DNA of 64,000 bases from Paenibacillus tepidiphilus. GTDB taxonomy: Bacteria > Bacillota > Bacilli > Paenibacillales > Paenibacillaceae. Made by a program: the position numbers and the translations under genes. Of the stretch, positions 13,622 to 25,515 are shown one piece after another. The notes under the pieces are model-generated. The model saw only the letters and a list, made by a program, of their open reading frames with translations, searched no databases and was not told the origin of the DNA. How positions within the stretch are numbered: the first letter of the stretch is position 1; each line of letters opens with the position of its first letter. The stretch lies in contig NZ_VWRQ01000002.1 in the NCBI RefSeq assembly GCF_008635795.1, positions 186,001-250,000 on the forward strand, written 5' to 3'.

Positions 13622-16018
13622 TTACTGCCTTACTGCTTTTCGCTTCACGCGGAATACCGTCACCGAATGCTTCGGAAATTCATATTCCAGCACATGATCC
13701 TTGAGCGCCAGTATATGGGTTGACGGGCTAACCTTATGCGGATCATCGAGGCTGTTGATATCGTCCAGCTCAAAGCCGGATAGCTCGGTAACCTCCACTT
13801 CACTCACATCGCCGGAAAGCTCCATCAGTTCTATCCGGGCGGGCAGAGGGGTCTCCTTCACATTCACTGCTTTGACGATCAGATCTCCGCCGGCATCCTC
13901 CACACTGGCCGTATAATAGAGCGGTTGAATGTCCGGAAGCCGATCCTCGGCCACATTGACCGGAACGCCGTCGATCGAAGCCCGGATTGTCCGGCCCTTA
14001 ATATGCAGCTCCAGCTCATAATCGACCTCGCTCTCTACGGTAAAGAGACTCTGGGTCAGACAGGAGCCTCTGCCGCTGACCTGGGACACGAGTACGGTGT
14101 CCTGGTTCTGCCAGCCGCCGATTTCCCAGGTCAGCCGGTTATCGTCATCCTTGACGCCCACATGTATCAGGAAGCCGCGCGGCCCGGCTGTTCTTCTTGC
14201 GGTCAGGCGCAATGTGCAATCCGTCCACTCGGCCTGGCCTAAGCTGAAGGACTGCACATGATCGTCAGTGCCCTTCACGCTATCCGTATCATTCAGCGCT
14301 ACCTGATCGGCATACAGCAGCTGTTCACCTGTAAGATTGTTTGTCAGCGAAATATTCCGGTAAGTAACAGCGGCTCGCTCTGCGGCCAGCACCACACCGC
14401 CCTGTACAGGCTGCGCCGCGGCTGTCTGGATAGGCGGCAGGTTCTCCGCTTCAATCCGCAGCAGACGGTCGCCTTGATGGTTCATAAACAGCTTCTGCAC
14501 ATAATAATTCGCCGAGCCGCAGACCTGATGATTGTTGAACCAGATCATATCCGGCTTCCAGTTGACATAATCCACATTGCACAGAAGCGGCGCGTAGCAA
14601 GCCAGGGCTACCGCATGGGCATTGCGCTCCAGCCGGGTCATGAACGCCGCCTCAACCAGCGCATTGTAGTAGGTATTTCCCCAGGTCGCGTATTCTCCCA
14701 GGAACACCTTGGGATCATCCGCCTTGAAGCTGTCATACCGGTCGATGTTGGCCAGGAACCATTCCGGTGAAGAGTAATAATGCTCATCGACCAGATCCGA
14801 GCCGTGTTCTCTCGCCGAAGCCCAGCCCCGCTCATATTCGCCGCCCGCTGCGAACGGACCGCTGCTGTTGATTACCTGCATGTCCGGATACCGTTCTTTG
14901 ATCGCCCGGTGAAAATACGGATACCGCTCGAAGAACGGCTCGCCTACTTCCTCGTTGCCGATAGCAATATACTCCAGGCCGAACGGCTCGGGATGGCCGA
15001 TCGAGCTGCGAATCGCGCCCCACTCCGTCGATTCGTCACCTCTTGCAAATTCAATGACATCGAGCGCATCCTGAATCCACGGGCCCAGGTCATCAATCGG
15101 CACGATCCGCCGGTGGTGCGGATCATACCCGCCCGGCAATACCGGAATAGCCTTGGCGCCGATATCCTCGCAGAATTGAAAATACTCGTAATACCCGAGC
15201 CCGAGCGTCTGATGGTATCGCCAGTTATTGCGCCGTGGCGGACGCGCAGCGAGATCGCCGACGGTATTCTTCCACCGGTACATCGAATCGCGGTCCTCCG
15301 GACTCAGTGACCCGTCGTGAATCAGGCACCCGCCGGGAAAACGCATGAATTTCGGCTTCAGCTCTGCCAGCAGCCCGGCAATATCCGCGCGCAGGCCGTT
15401 GCGGCGGTTCTTGTAGGTGTTCTCGGGGAACAACGACACCATATCAAGCTCCAGTCGGCTGCGTCCTTCGGCCAAAATAACAAGCCGGCAGGCGTGATCG
15501 GTGCAATCGGCGGTCAATACAGCCTCGTATTTCTGCCATTCGGCGGCATAGGCCGGAATCTCCGCAGCGGCGCAGACCCTTCCGTTCCGGTCTTCAATGG
15601 CGACTTGTACCGGCTGTCCGCTGTGCTCCCCGCAGCGTAAGTATACAGAGAAGATGTAGCGCTCCCCTTCCTTCACCGCAATACCCGAATTGAAGCCGGT
15701 GTTCATAAGGCCCGCGCCGCTTCCCTGCTCATCGATTTCAAGCACCGCGTAGTGAGGGTTGGCAGGATGAATCGGCGATTCGCTGCCCACCCGCAGCGAG
15801 GCGCGTGCACCTCCGCGTTCTACCTTCTCCCAAGCGGACAAGGCATGATAGTCCGGATGATCCACCGGCTCGAATTCAAAGGACCGGTTCCGCACCAGCT
15901 CCGCATACAATCCCCCGTCGGCGGCATGGTTCAAATCCTCAAAGAAGATACCGAACAAATCTCCCAGCTCGGCTCCCGTCTGTTTCGTATACACTTTCAG
16001 TTTGGCAAGCGTTTCCAT
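13622..16018 (-). CDS. Intracellular GH51 alpha-L-arabinofuranosidase
   Basis: A 798-residue protein, ATG 16018, GGGGAGG upstream. The N-terminal GDLFGIFFEDLNHAADGGLY starts the family pattern. Residues about 70-200 are a carbohydrate-binding-like beta sandwich. The catalytic barrel covers about 205-520: KFMRFPGGCLIHDGS, YIAIGNEEVGEPFFE (acid/base Glu) and KVFLGEYATWGN (nucleophile Glu). The C-terminal part is the GH51 C-terminal beta domain with an inserted concanavalin-like region (WTDCTLRLTARRTAGPRGF). There is no signal peptide, so it likely acts on imported arabino-oligosaccharides. A sigma-A promoter and a cre-like sequence over the start codon point to carbon catabolite repression. Confidence 0.9.
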   Translation of the reverse strand: METLAKLKVYTKQTGAELGDLFGIFFEDLNHAADGGLYAELVRNRSFEFEPVDHPDYHALSAWEKVERGGARASLRVGSESPIHPANPHYAVLEIDEQGSGAGLMNTGFNSGIAVKEGERYIFSVYLRCGEHSGQPVQVAIEDRNGRVCAAAEIPAYAAEWQKYEAVLTADCTDHACRLVILAEGRSRLELDMVSLFPENTYKNRRNGLRADIAGLLAELKPKFMRFPGGCLIHDGSLSPEDRDSMYRWKNTVGDLAARPPRRNNWRYHQTLGLGYYEYFQFCEDIGAKAIPVLPGGYDPHHRRIVPIDDLGPWIQDALDVIEFARGDESTEWGAIRSSIGHPEPFGLEYIAIGNEEVGEPFFERYPYFHRAIKERYPDMQVINSSGPFAAGGEYERGWASAREHGSDLVDEHYYSSPEWFLANIDRYDSFKADDPKVFLGEYATWGNTYYNALVEAAFMTRLERNAHAVALACYAPLLCNVDYVNWKPDMIWFNNHQVCGSANYYVQKLFMNHQGDRLLRIEAENLPPIQTAAAQPVQGGVVLAAERAAVTYRNISLTNNLTGEQLLYADQVALNDTDSVKGTDDHVQSFSLGQAEWTDCTLRLTARRTAGPRGFLIHVGVKDDDNRLTWEIGGWQNQDTVLVSQVSGRGSCLTQSLFTVESEVDYELELHIKGRTIRASIDGVPVNVAEDRLPDIQPLYYTASVEDAGGDLIVKAVNVKETPLPARIELMELSGDVSEVEVTELSGFELDDINSLDDPHKVSPSTHILALKDHVLEYEFPKHSVTVFRVKRKAVRQ
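16004..16018 (-). promoter_or_regulatory. cre-like CcpA site overlapping the GH51 start codon
   Basis: On the minus strand ATGGAAACGCTTGCC matches the catabolite-response element WTGNAANCGNWWNCA at 14 of 15 positions. It begins on the start codon itself. A downstream cre can block transcription as a roadblock; the role here is inferred from sequence. Confidence 0.6.
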
Positions 16019-16127
16019 AAATAGTGGTTCCTCCCCGATCGGTTGGCTGATACTTGCACGTTAAGGAATGGTAGAACAGTAACTTTTAATTAACAATAAT
16101 ATTATTTAATTCACTCTTCTCCGAACA

Positions 16128-16156
16128 ATTATAGGAGTTAAATCCGGGAACGTCAA
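16128..16156 (-). promoter_or_regulatory. Sigma-A promoter of the GH51 gene
   Basis: TTGACG, a 17-nt spacer and TATAAT read on the minus strand, 110 nt upstream of the start. The remaining intergenic sequence 16157-16356 shows no gene. Confidence 0.7.
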
Positions 16157-16356
16157 TGTCAAAAAGAGTCCCAAGGTATGGAGTACCGAAGGTGAATTCA
16201 GCGGATTAAGAGGCACTTTTACGGCAGGCTTTATTGATGGGCTGTTTATTTTATTAATAAAAACATTAACTAATATTTATTTTCTTTACTTTTTCCTGAA
16301 ACGCCAGGTATTTTAAATTCGTACATTTAAAAAAACAAGAGCAGGAGGTGTCCGGC

Positions 16357-16515
16357 ATGTCCAATAAACCGGCAGCTGGCGGAATGGCAATAGGCGTATG
16401 CTTTGGCGTAATTTTCTGGTTAACACTCGACAATGTCGCTCTGGGGATCAGTCTCGGAATCCTCTTCGGGATCGCGTTCTCCGCAGCAGGTAAATCCAAG
16501 AAACCGAAGGACTGA
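16357..16515 (+). CDS. Small 52-residue membrane protein
   Basis: ATG 16357 follows GGAGGTG at 6 nt. The product MSNKPAAGGMAIGVCFGVIF continues as WLTLDNVALGISLGILFGIA and ends in a basic tail GKSKKPKD. It has two short hydrophobic, glycine-rich helices, typical of a small integral membrane protein. It is divergent from the GH51 gene and is the first of a run of very small ORFs. Family not recognised. Confidence 0.6.
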   Translation: MSNKPAAGGMAIGVCFGVIFWLTLDNVALGISLGILFGIAFSAAGKSKKPKD

Positions 16516-16643
16516 TCGGCGTATAACCATCCCCACTTGATACGGTGTGAGGTAAATCTAGCACTATTACAAAGTGCTGTAGAAGCAGTACAAGTTCACT
16601 TTCCGGTACGGAGTCATTATTTTCAGGAAAGAAGGTGTAACGG

Positions 16644-16718
16644 ATGGACAATTCTACAGCGACTAAAGTTTATATCCCGGTATTCAACAGCCGAGCAACC
16701 GTGCAGATCATGCTATAA
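16644..16718 (+). CDS. 24-residue micro-ORF
   Basis: ATG 16644 follows AAGGTGTAACGG, a usable ribosome-binding site. The product starts MDNSTATKVYIPVFNSRATV and ends QIML. No membrane segment is evident. It ends 21 nt before the next micro-ORF. It could be a leader peptide or a truncated gene; coding status is uncertain. Confidence 0.3.
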   Translation: MDNSTATKVYIPVFNSRATVQIML

Positions 16719-16739
16719 TCCGAAAAAGAGGTGATAGCT

Positions 16740-16805
16740 GTGAAATTTATAATTGTTGTTTTAATTCTCTTGTTTGTCTTTGGTTTTTTTAAAAAGAAGA
16801 AGTAA
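16740..16805 (+). CDS. 21-residue transmembrane micropeptide
   Basis: GTG 16740 follows a near-perfect binding site, AGAGGTGATAGCT. The peptide is MKFIIVVLILLFVFGF, then FKKKK: one hydrophobic helix with a basic C-terminal tail. This layout is seen in small regulatory membrane peptides and in some type I toxins. No antisense RNA promoter was identified, so no function is assigned. It ends just before a broken regulator gene. Confidence 0.5.
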   Translation: MKFIIVVLILLFVFGFFKKKK

Positions 16806-16863
16806 TCTCATAAACCTTAATCCTTCTGTCCCTGCATCTTCGCACTGCGCAAAATACAATTTG

Positions 16864-16950
16864 CGCGTAGACTTTGAGACGTTGGATAAGCTCTGTCGAT
16901 ACCTGAATATGGATACCGGGGAATTGATCGAGTACATAGAGCACGAGAAA
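16864..16950 (+). pseudogene. 3' remnant of a small Cro/C1-type HTH regulator
   Basis: The frame encodes RVDFETLDKLCRYLNMDTGE, then LIEYIEHEK. This is the C-terminal half of small YozG-like HTH proteins (the consensus there is VDFETLDKLCRYL with GDLLEY). The recognition helix and start are missing. The break coincides with a hairpin GCGCAAA/TTTGCGC at 16847-16866. There is no stop directly after the remnant, but a terminator follows at once. Confidence 0.6.
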
Positions 16951-16951
16951 C

Positions 16952-16980
16952 CCCGCCCGAATAATCGGCGGGTCTTCTCA
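16952..16980 (+). terminator. Terminator after the HTH remnant
   Basis: CCCGCC (16952-16957) pairs with GGCGGG (16967-16972), followed by TCTTCTCATTT. It is probably the original terminator of the truncated regulator gene. Confidence 0.55.
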
Positions 16981-16992
16981 TTTCATGTGTTC

Positions 16993-17166
16993 TTACATTA
17001 CCATCCCCAGCTCCGAGGTATATTTGGTGAGCTGCAGGCTGATCTCCGTGCGCATCACATCCCGGGTCAGCCCGAACTGCTTCTCGTATCCGCGGAAGAA
17101 GATTTTATAGTACGAAATGAAGTCATCCTGCTCGTCCGGTATAAAATGTATGGCAGCAAAATTAGA
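16993..17166 (-). pseudogene. C-terminal gene remnant of unknown family
   Basis: A minus-strand frame ends at TAA 16993 and reads NFAAIHFIPDEQDDFISYYK, then IFFRGYEKQFGLTRDVMRTE and ISLQLTKYTSELGMVM. The amino-acid composition looks like real protein, but no usable start precedes it and a stop lies at about 17254. I therefore call it a truncated gene. The remaining stretch to 17403 shows no gene. Confidence 0.35.
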
Positions 17167-17403
17167 TCCCGGACCATTGTCCGTTCCGCATTGGAGAGCA
17201 ACGCTCCCCGCCGACGGGCTTTTAGTAGTATCAGATCCCTGATTATGATATGCTCATCACTTGTAAGCGTTGACTGCTGATTTGCTTTTATTAGCCTGTC
17301 GCTGCTTGACTTGCTGGCCCTGACGGAGATTGCTTACATTCGACCTATGCGTCTTCTCCCGGCTATGGACAATATACTGAGTATTAAAGAGAGGTCATGC
17401 ATC

Positions 17404-18405
17404 ATGTTTCATGGGAAAATGAGGAGAGTCTCTTGGATCGGCTTCGGGTTATATGTAAGCCTCACACTATTTTTCTTGTTCGTCGGCTTCAGCCGCTCAT
17501 CGACTTTGCCAGATACGGGCTTTCGGTATCATTTGGCATTTGACGGGATTCCGCTGCGGTTTCCGAGTGATGGATATTTGAAGCTTTGGGTCTTCAACCT
17601 GGGTAACTATCTGGCATTCGTACCGTTCGGGCTAGTAATTCCGCTACTGATTCGCTGCCGCTTCCTGCCGTTCTCCCTGGTCTTCTTAGCAGCCATTACC
17701 GGGGTTGAGCTGATCCAGATGGTGACGCATTTGGGTGCGTTTGATATCAATGATATCGTCATTAATACACTGGGTGCGATTGTCGGCTATGGCGCCCAAC
17801 GACTGATCCGCCGCGATCGTACGTCGCCAAGAGGTTTACTCAAGATCCTGTTCTCCGGAGCGGTTTTGACGTCGATCGTCTACTCCGCCGTGAGTGGTCT
17901 CAATCATTATCTGGATCACGGCCACGGTGAGATCAAGGCTTTGGACCAATTCGCCCTTGAGCATGGCGAAGTGCGGTGGGAATCAAGGTTCAACGGTTTC
18001 ACTGTAGGGCAGGAGCCGATCGAACCGACGATCAATCTATACAGCCGCGATAATCCGAGACACCACGAGTTCGCACTACACCTTGACGGACAGTATAAAG
18101 AATTTTCCGGTAATTTTGCCGTTCCTGACGACGCGATAAATGGAACGAGCAGCGGCAGCAGCCGCGTCATTATTAGCGCCGACGGAGAAGTGATTTACTC
18201 CATGCATGTTAATATCGGACCGGGCGAAAATCAGCCGGAATCTTTTAGGGTGCCGCTTGGAGGCAAGCAGCAGCTCACGATTGCCATCTTCAACGATGCT
18301 ACCGACCCTCAAACCAACGCGGTATTTTGGGATCTCACGCTAATAGAAGCCAATGCCGGCCAAAAGTGGGCTACGCGAATTCATCGGTTGCTGGGCGGCA
18401 GTTAG
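17404..18405 (+). CDS. VanZ-family membrane protein with C-terminal NPCBM-like domain
   Basis: A 333-residue protein. ATG 17404 follows GAGAGGTC; the frame is open from 17311 but earlier starts lack support. Residues about 10-165 are a VanZ-like membrane domain of about five helices: WVFNLGNYLAFVPFGLVIP, FLAAITGVELIQMVTHLGAF and DINDIVINTLGAIVGY (the conserved D-N-T motif). Another helix lies near 185. Residues about 215-320 form an extracytoplasmic NPCBM/NEW2-like beta sandwich (EFALHLDGQYKEFSGNFAV, PLGGKQQLTIAIFND). VanZ relatives alter sensitivity to teicoplanin or lysozyme-type agents; the exact activity is unproven. The added domain suggests glycan binding. Confidence 0.8.
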   Translation: MFHGKMRRVSWIGFGLYVSLTLFFLFVGFSRSSTLPDTGFRYHLAFDGIPLRFPSDGYLKLWVFNLGNYLAFVPFGLVIPLLIRCRFLPFSLVFLAAITGVELIQMVTHLGAFDINDIVINTLGAIVGYGAQRLIRRDRTSPRGLLKILFSGAVLTSIVYSAVSGLNHYLDHGHGEIKALDQFALEHGEVRWESRFNGFTVGQEPIEPTINLYSRDNPRHHEFALHLDGQYKEFSGNFAVPDDAINGTSSGSSRVIISADGEVIYSMHVNIGPGENQPESFRVPLGGKQQLTIAIFNDATDPQTNAVFWDLTLIEANAGQKWATRIHRLLGGS

Positions 18406-18459
18406 TGCGTTTGGGGTGCCTCGAAGCCCAGTATTTTCTGAGTTTATTGTATAGCAAAA

Positions 18460-18485
18460 ACCCGTCAGGCTGATGCCCGGCGGGT
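18460..18485 (-). terminator. Hairpin with minus-strand T-run
   Basis: ACCCG (18460-18464) and GGC pair with GCC and CGGGT (18481-18485) around TGAT. On the minus strand the stem is followed by TTTTTGC, so it best fits a minus-strand transcript such as that of the ORF at 18493. Confidence 0.55.
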
Positions 18486-18492
18486 AAATTTA

Positions 18493-18777
18493 TTATGGTA
18501 TGAACGCTAAATTTAGAAGCAAGGAGCTGTGACTTGCTTGATAAGTATCCGTAACGAACCAATATGAAAAGGCGCAGAGGTAAACCGGATTATTTTGTCT
18601 CTGCTCAAATTCAAATCGCTGCCTCACGAAGTATGCTCCTGAAAGCTTGATGGAGTCCGGAGTAAATTTCTCGACGACTCCGCCATAATCCATCTGGTGG
18701 CCGATCTCATCGATGCCAAGATGAGAATGAGCCAAAAAAGCGAGAGTGAAATCACGCCGTGACCAAAATGTGACCAT
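18493..18777 (-). CDS. Hypothetical protein (uncertain)
   Basis: A 94-codon frame with ATG 18777 and AAAAGG just upstream; a TTG at 18798 is also possible. The product contains FLAHSHLGIDEIGHQMDYGG, VVEKFTPDSIKLSGAYFVRQ and ends SSLLLNLAFIP. No domain is recognised. The hairpin 8 nt downstream, with a T-run on this strand, is the best support for transcription. It may be a remnant. Confidence 0.3.
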   Translation of the reverse strand: MVTFWSRRDFTLAFLAHSHLGIDEIGHQMDYGGVVEKFTPDSIKLSGAYFVRQRFEFEQRQNNPVYLCAFSYWFVTDTYQASHSSLLLNLAFIP

Positions 18778-18836
18778 TTGCCTTTTTGGCGGTTGCAATG
18801 AATAGCCAACTTACCCGCTTCACCAACCTTTAGACA

Positions 18837-18864
18837 GAAAAAAACCCTTGCTAGGCAAGGGTTT
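18837..18864 (-). terminator. Terminator of the tRNA-fMet/tRNA-Ile transcript
   Basis: AAACCCTTGC (18842-18851) pairs perfectly with GCAAGGGTTT (18855-18864) around TAG. On the minus strand TTTTTTTC follows. Confidence 0.85.
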
Positions 18865-18872
18865 CGTGGAAG

Positions 18873-18946
18873 TGGGCCCTACAGGACTCGAACCTGTGAC
18901 CAATCGGTTATGAGCCGACCGCTCTAACCAACTGAGCTAAGGGCCC
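18873..18946 (-). tRNA. tRNA-Ile2 (anticodon CAT, lysidine-modified type)
   Basis: A 74-nt tRNA. Acceptor GGGCCCT pairs with AGGGCCC, discriminator A, no encoded CCA. The D-arm TTAGCTCAGTTGGTTAGAGC and anticodon stem GGCTCATAACC resemble B. subtilis tRNA-Ile2, whose C34 is converted to lysidine by TilS to read AUA. It is not the elongator Met type. It is cotranscribed with tRNA-fMet. Confidence 0.85.
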
Positions 18947-18993
18947 GGATCTCAAATGTCCGTATTAACAATGGCTGTTTGATCATAAAAGAA

Positions 18994-19067
<74 letters not shown>

Positions 19068-19142
19068 TCGTTAAGATATATTCAAACAGCGACAATAGTT
19101 AATATACATCATTCCGGGCCCATAAGTCAAGGATGAATTTGG

Positions 19143-19307
19143 TCAAGGGAGAAAGCGGACGCCGTAACGCCCTTTGCGGGAACGGTAAATCTCCACAAAA
19201 CGCGGATCATGATAGCCGTAAATCCAGCCGTCCTGCTCCAGCCGCTTGGCCAGACAACCGGCCTGAAACCTTGTTCTGAACAGCTTTGCAAAGTAGATCC
19301 AATTCAT
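19143..19307 (-). CDS. Small 54-residue hypothetical protein
   Basis: ATG 19307 follows AAAGGAGAAG. The product is MNWIYFAKLFRTRFQAGCLA, then KRLEQDGWIYGYHDPRFVEI and a basic end SRKGRYGVRFLP. It is basic and rich in aromatic residues, without a signal peptide. It lies between the tRNA pair and the pyr operon end. Family not recognised. Confidence 0.5.
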   Translation of the reverse strand: MNWIYFAKLFRTRFQAGCLAKRLEQDGWIYGYHDPRFVEIYRSRKGRYGVRFLP

Positions 19308-19425
19308 GATGAATGCTTCTCCTTTACGCAATGTATGATCTCTGCCCAGAACTTATGATACCCACTTTGCGCAAAAGTACTCAGATTCCCCTGCCATCTT
19401 GGTACCCGCCGCCGTGTTAAATATA

Positions 19426-19455
19426 TGGAAAAGCCCCCACCTAAAGGCAGAGGGC
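19426..19455 (-). terminator. pyr operon terminator
   Basis: AGCCCCCACC (19431-19440), loop TAAA, pairs with GGCAGAGGGCT (19445-19455), including wobble pairs. On the minus strand TTTTCC follows. It lies 35 nt past the pyrE stop. Confidence 0.7.
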
Positions 19456-19489
19456 TCCACTATTGTTCCAGCGATTCGGCGCTATACGC

Positions 19490-20131
19490 TTATACTCCGA
19501 ACGAAGCCGGATCTTTGCGCCACGCCTGCAGCAGGGAGACATCACTCTCGGCAATCTTCCCCTGGTCCAGCGCAACGCCGATCAGCGTGCTGTAATTGGA
19601 CAGGCTTTGCAGTGGTACACCAGCCTCTGTGAAGGCATTCACCGCCCGGTCCAGCTCATAGCTGAAAATCGCCAGTACGGCCAGCACCTCGCCGCCTGCT
19701 TCCTGTACAGCCTGCGCAGCCTTGATAGAGCTGCCTCCAGTGGAGATCAGATCCTCGATGACGATGACCTTCTGTCCAGGGGCGATGAGACCTTCGATCT
19801 GGTTCTGCTTGCCGTGACCCTTTGCTTTGTCACGGATGTAAGCCATCGGCAGGTCCAGCTTGTCCGCTACCCAGGCGGCATGGGGGATCCCCGCCGTCGC
19901 CGTTCCGGCTATGACTTCGGCATCCGGATAATCCGCCTTAACCAGCTCGGCGAAGCCTGCCGCGATATAGTTGCGGATTTCCGGGTAGGACAAGGTCAGC
20001 CGGTTGTCGCAATAGATCGGCGATTTGATGCCCGAGGTCCAGGTGAACGGCTCCTGCGGACGCAGCGCCACCGCTCCGATCTGCAGTAGATAGCTTGCCA
20101 CCTGTTCACTTCTGCTCAGTACTTGGCTCAT
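19490..20131 (-). CDS. pyrE: Orotate phosphoribosyltransferase
   Basis: A 213-residue enzyme that converts orotate and PRPP into OMP, the fifth step of UMP synthesis. The PRPP-binding loop [15 protein letters not shown] is intact (about residues 120-135). [19 protein letters not shown] holds the orotate-side Lys and Arg, and [16 protein letters not shown] is the flexible catalytic loop. Its ATG overlaps the pyrF stop (ATGA). It is the last gene of the operon, followed by a terminator. Confidence 0.95.
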   Translation of the reverse strand: MSQVLSRSEQVASYLLQIGAVALRPQEPFTWTSGIKSPIYCDNRLTLSYPEIRNYIAAGFAELVKADYPDAEVIAGTATAGIPHAAWVADKLDLPMAYIRDKAKGHGKQNQIEGLIAPGQKVIVIEDLISTGGSSIKAAQAVQEAGGEVLAVLAIFSYELDRAVNAFTEAGVPLQSLSNYSTLIGVALDQGKIAESDVSLLQAWRKDPASFGV

Positions 20132-20865
20132 GCCTGAATCATCTCCTCGATTATATTAAGTGCTGCCTGGCGCGGGTCCGGTGCGCCTGTGATGGGCCGC
20201 CCCACGACCAGGTAATGGCTGCCCTGACGGATGGCTTGCCCTGGCGTCATAACGCGTGTCTGGTCATCCAGCGACGCCCCTGCCGGACGGATACCCGGCG
20301 TTACGGTACGGAACTGCGGGCCGCAGGCCGCTGTAATGGCCGCCGACTCCTGCGGCGAGGCCACTACGCCGTGCAGACCGGCTTCTGCCGCGAGCCGAGC
20401 ATAGTGTACTACGGTATCCTCGACTTCCCCCGGAATACCGATCTCACTGTTCATGACATCCTTGCTTGTGCTGGTCAGCTGTGTTACTGCAATGATCAGC
20501 GGCAGCTGCAGCGAAGGCAGCTCGCTTACCGCCTTAGCCGCCCCCTCCAGGGCCGCCTTCATCATCGCCGTGCCGCCGGAGGCATGGACATTGAACATAT
20601 CAACGCCCAGCCTGGTGATGCTCTCGGCGCCGCCGCGCACCGTATTGGGGATATCATGCATTTTAACATCCAGAAACACGGAGTAGCCGCGCGCTTTCAG
20701 TTCCTTGACGAAATCCGGTCCGGCCGCATAGAACAGCTGCATACCCACCTTCATGTAACATGGGATGCCTTCCAGCTTCTCGATCAGCGCCCTGGCGTGG
20801 TCGGCAGTGGGATAATCGAGCGGAATCATCAGTCTTCCGGCCATTTCATCGCGTGTGGATACCAT
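20128..20865 (-). CDS. pyrF: Orotidine-5'-phosphate decarboxylase
   Basis: A 245-residue protein of the usual bacterial length that decarboxylates OMP to UMP. The catalytic Asp-Lys-Asp signature is in [16 protein letters not shown], and the phosphate-binding end is [18 protein letters not shown]. The N-terminal [16 protein letters not shown] gives the first barrel strand. It overlaps pyrE by 4 nt and is separated from carB by 121 nt containing a strong hairpin. Confidence 0.95.
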   Translation of the reverse strand: MVSTRDEMAGRLMIPLDYPTADHARALIEKLEGIPCYMKVGMQLFYAAGPDFVKELKARGYSVFLDVKMHDIPNTVRGGAESITRLGVDMFNVHASGGTAMMKAALEGAAKAVSELPSLQLPLIIAVTQLTSTSKDVMNSEIGIPGEVEDTVVHYARLAAEAGLHGVVASPQESAAITAACGPQFRTVTPGIRPAGASLDDQTRVMTPGQAIRQGSHYLVVGRPITGAPDPRQAALNIIEEMIQA

Positions 20866-20928
20866 TAATCTAACCGCTCCTTAGCTGTGCGGAATGCCGC
20901 ACAGTATATGTTTAGCCCCGGTCGCAGC

Positions 20929-20960
20929 GGAACGGTCTGCGTAATCACGCAAACCGTTCC
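20929..20960. promoter_or_regulatory. Intra-operon hairpin between carB and pyrF
   Basis: GGAACGGT (20929-20936) pairs with ACCGTTCC (20953-20960), and TGCGT with ACGCA inside, loop AATC. There is no T-run on either strand, so it is not a classic terminator. It could protect or process the mRNA at the carB 3' end. Confidence 0.5.
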
Positions 20961-20986
20961 ATCTGGCGGGTGTTCATGCTCTTCTG

Positions 20987-24205
<3,219 letters not shown>

Positions 24206-24206
24206 G

Positions 24207-25385
24207 TTATAGTGCTCCTTTCACGGCTTCAAGCTTCATTGTCGGTTTCGGTGCCGTGATTCTGGCATTGGCGGCAAGCTGCGCCTGGCGGGAGACGGTT
24301 GGCGTCTTCGCCTTATGTTCGCGGATCATCTCCAGGAAACGGTCGAACAGATAGCTGTTGTCATATGGTCCCGGCGCCGCTTCCGGGTGGTATTGCACCG
24401 AGAATGCGGGGTAGCGGGTATGCTTCAGACCTTCAATGGTCTTGTCGTTGTTATTGATATGGGTCACTTCAAGCTCGGTTCCCTTCACCGATTCCTCGTT
24501 GACCGTGTAACCATGGTTCTGCGAAGTGATGAAGCAGCGTCCGCTTTCCAGCTCCTTGACCGGATGGTTGCCGCCGCGATGGCCGAATTTCAGCTTCTCG
24601 GTATCGGCGCCGCAAGCCAGAGCGAACAATTGGTGACCCAGGCAGATGCCGAAGATCGGATATTCACCGAGCAGCTCGGAGATGGTCTTCACGGCATACG
24701 GTACATCCTTGGGGTCCCCGGGACCGTTGGAGAGCTGGATGCCATCCGGGTTCAGGCGGCGGATCTCGTCTGCGGTTACATCATGCGGCACAACAACCAC
24801 GTCGCAGCCGCGGCTGTTCAGCTCGCGCAGGATGCCGGTCTTTGCGCCATAGTCAACCAGCACGATTCTTTCCTTATGTCCCGGGCTGCTGTAGGACTTG
24901 CTTGTGGACGTGCGGGCAACCTGGTTGCGCAGCTCTTCAATCGTCGTATCGTTCATCATTTCCATCAGTTCCTCGACGCGTTTGTTCGAGGTCGTCAGGA
25001 TGGCCTTCATCGTACCGTAGTGGCGGATAATGCGGGTCAGCATCCGTGTGTCGATATCGCTGATGCCGGGAATGCCGTACTCCTTCAGCAGATCGTCTAC
25101 ACTGTATTCGGCGCGCCAGTTGCTCGGCACCGCTTCATGGTTACGGACCACAAAGCCGTGGACGAAAGGCCGCACGGATTCAAAATCATCGCGGGTAATG
25201 CCATAGTTCCCGATCAGCGGGTAAGTCATGGTCACGATCTGTCCGCAGTAAGACGGGTCCGACAGCACCTCCTGATAACCTGTAATCCCTGTGTTAAAAA
25301 CAACCTCACCCGTCATTTCGCCTTCGGCGCCAAAAGCGGTGCCTGTAAACAGCGTTCCGTCCTGCAGAAGCAATCTCGACTGCAT
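24207..25385 (-). CDS. carA: Carbamoyl-phosphate synthase small subunit
   Basis: A 392-residue glutamine amidotransferase subunit that delivers ammonia to CarB. The N-terminal domain has [20 protein letters not shown]. The class I amidotransferase domain has the nucleophile elbow [15 protein letters not shown] (catalytic Cys) and the His-Glu pair in [12 protein letters not shown]. It is slightly longer than average at the C-terminus ([20 protein letters not shown]). It lies between pyrC (130 nt upstream) and carB (1 nt downstream). Confidence 0.97.
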   Translation of the reverse strand: MQSRLLLQDGTLFTGTAFGAEGEMTGEVVFNTGITGYQEVLSDPSYCGQIVTMTYPLIGNYGITRDDFESVRPFVHGFVVRNHEAVPSNWRAEYSVDDLLKEYGIPGISDIDTRMLTRIIRHYGTMKAILTTSNKRVEELMEMMNDTTIEELRNQVARTSTSKSYSSPGHKERIVLVDYGAKTGILRELNSRGCDVVVVPHDVTADEIRRLNPDGIQLSNGPGDPKDVPYAVKTISELLGEYPIFGICLGHQLFALACGADTEKLKFGHRGGNHPVKELESGRCFITSQNHGYTVNEESVKGTELEVTHINNNDKTIEGLKHTRYPAFSVQYHPEAAPGPYDNSYLFDRFLEMIREHKAKTPTVSRQAQLAANARITAPKPTMKLEAVKGAL

Positions 25386-25515
25386 TACCTTCCACTCCTT
25401 CTTGTTCTGTAGTGTATTTCTTGTATTTGCCTATACTTCCGGAGTGTACGCGCGGGCAAATGCCGCCGTATGGTTTATCATGCATACAGCGCATCCCGCC
25501 TGGCCCATCCGTCAG

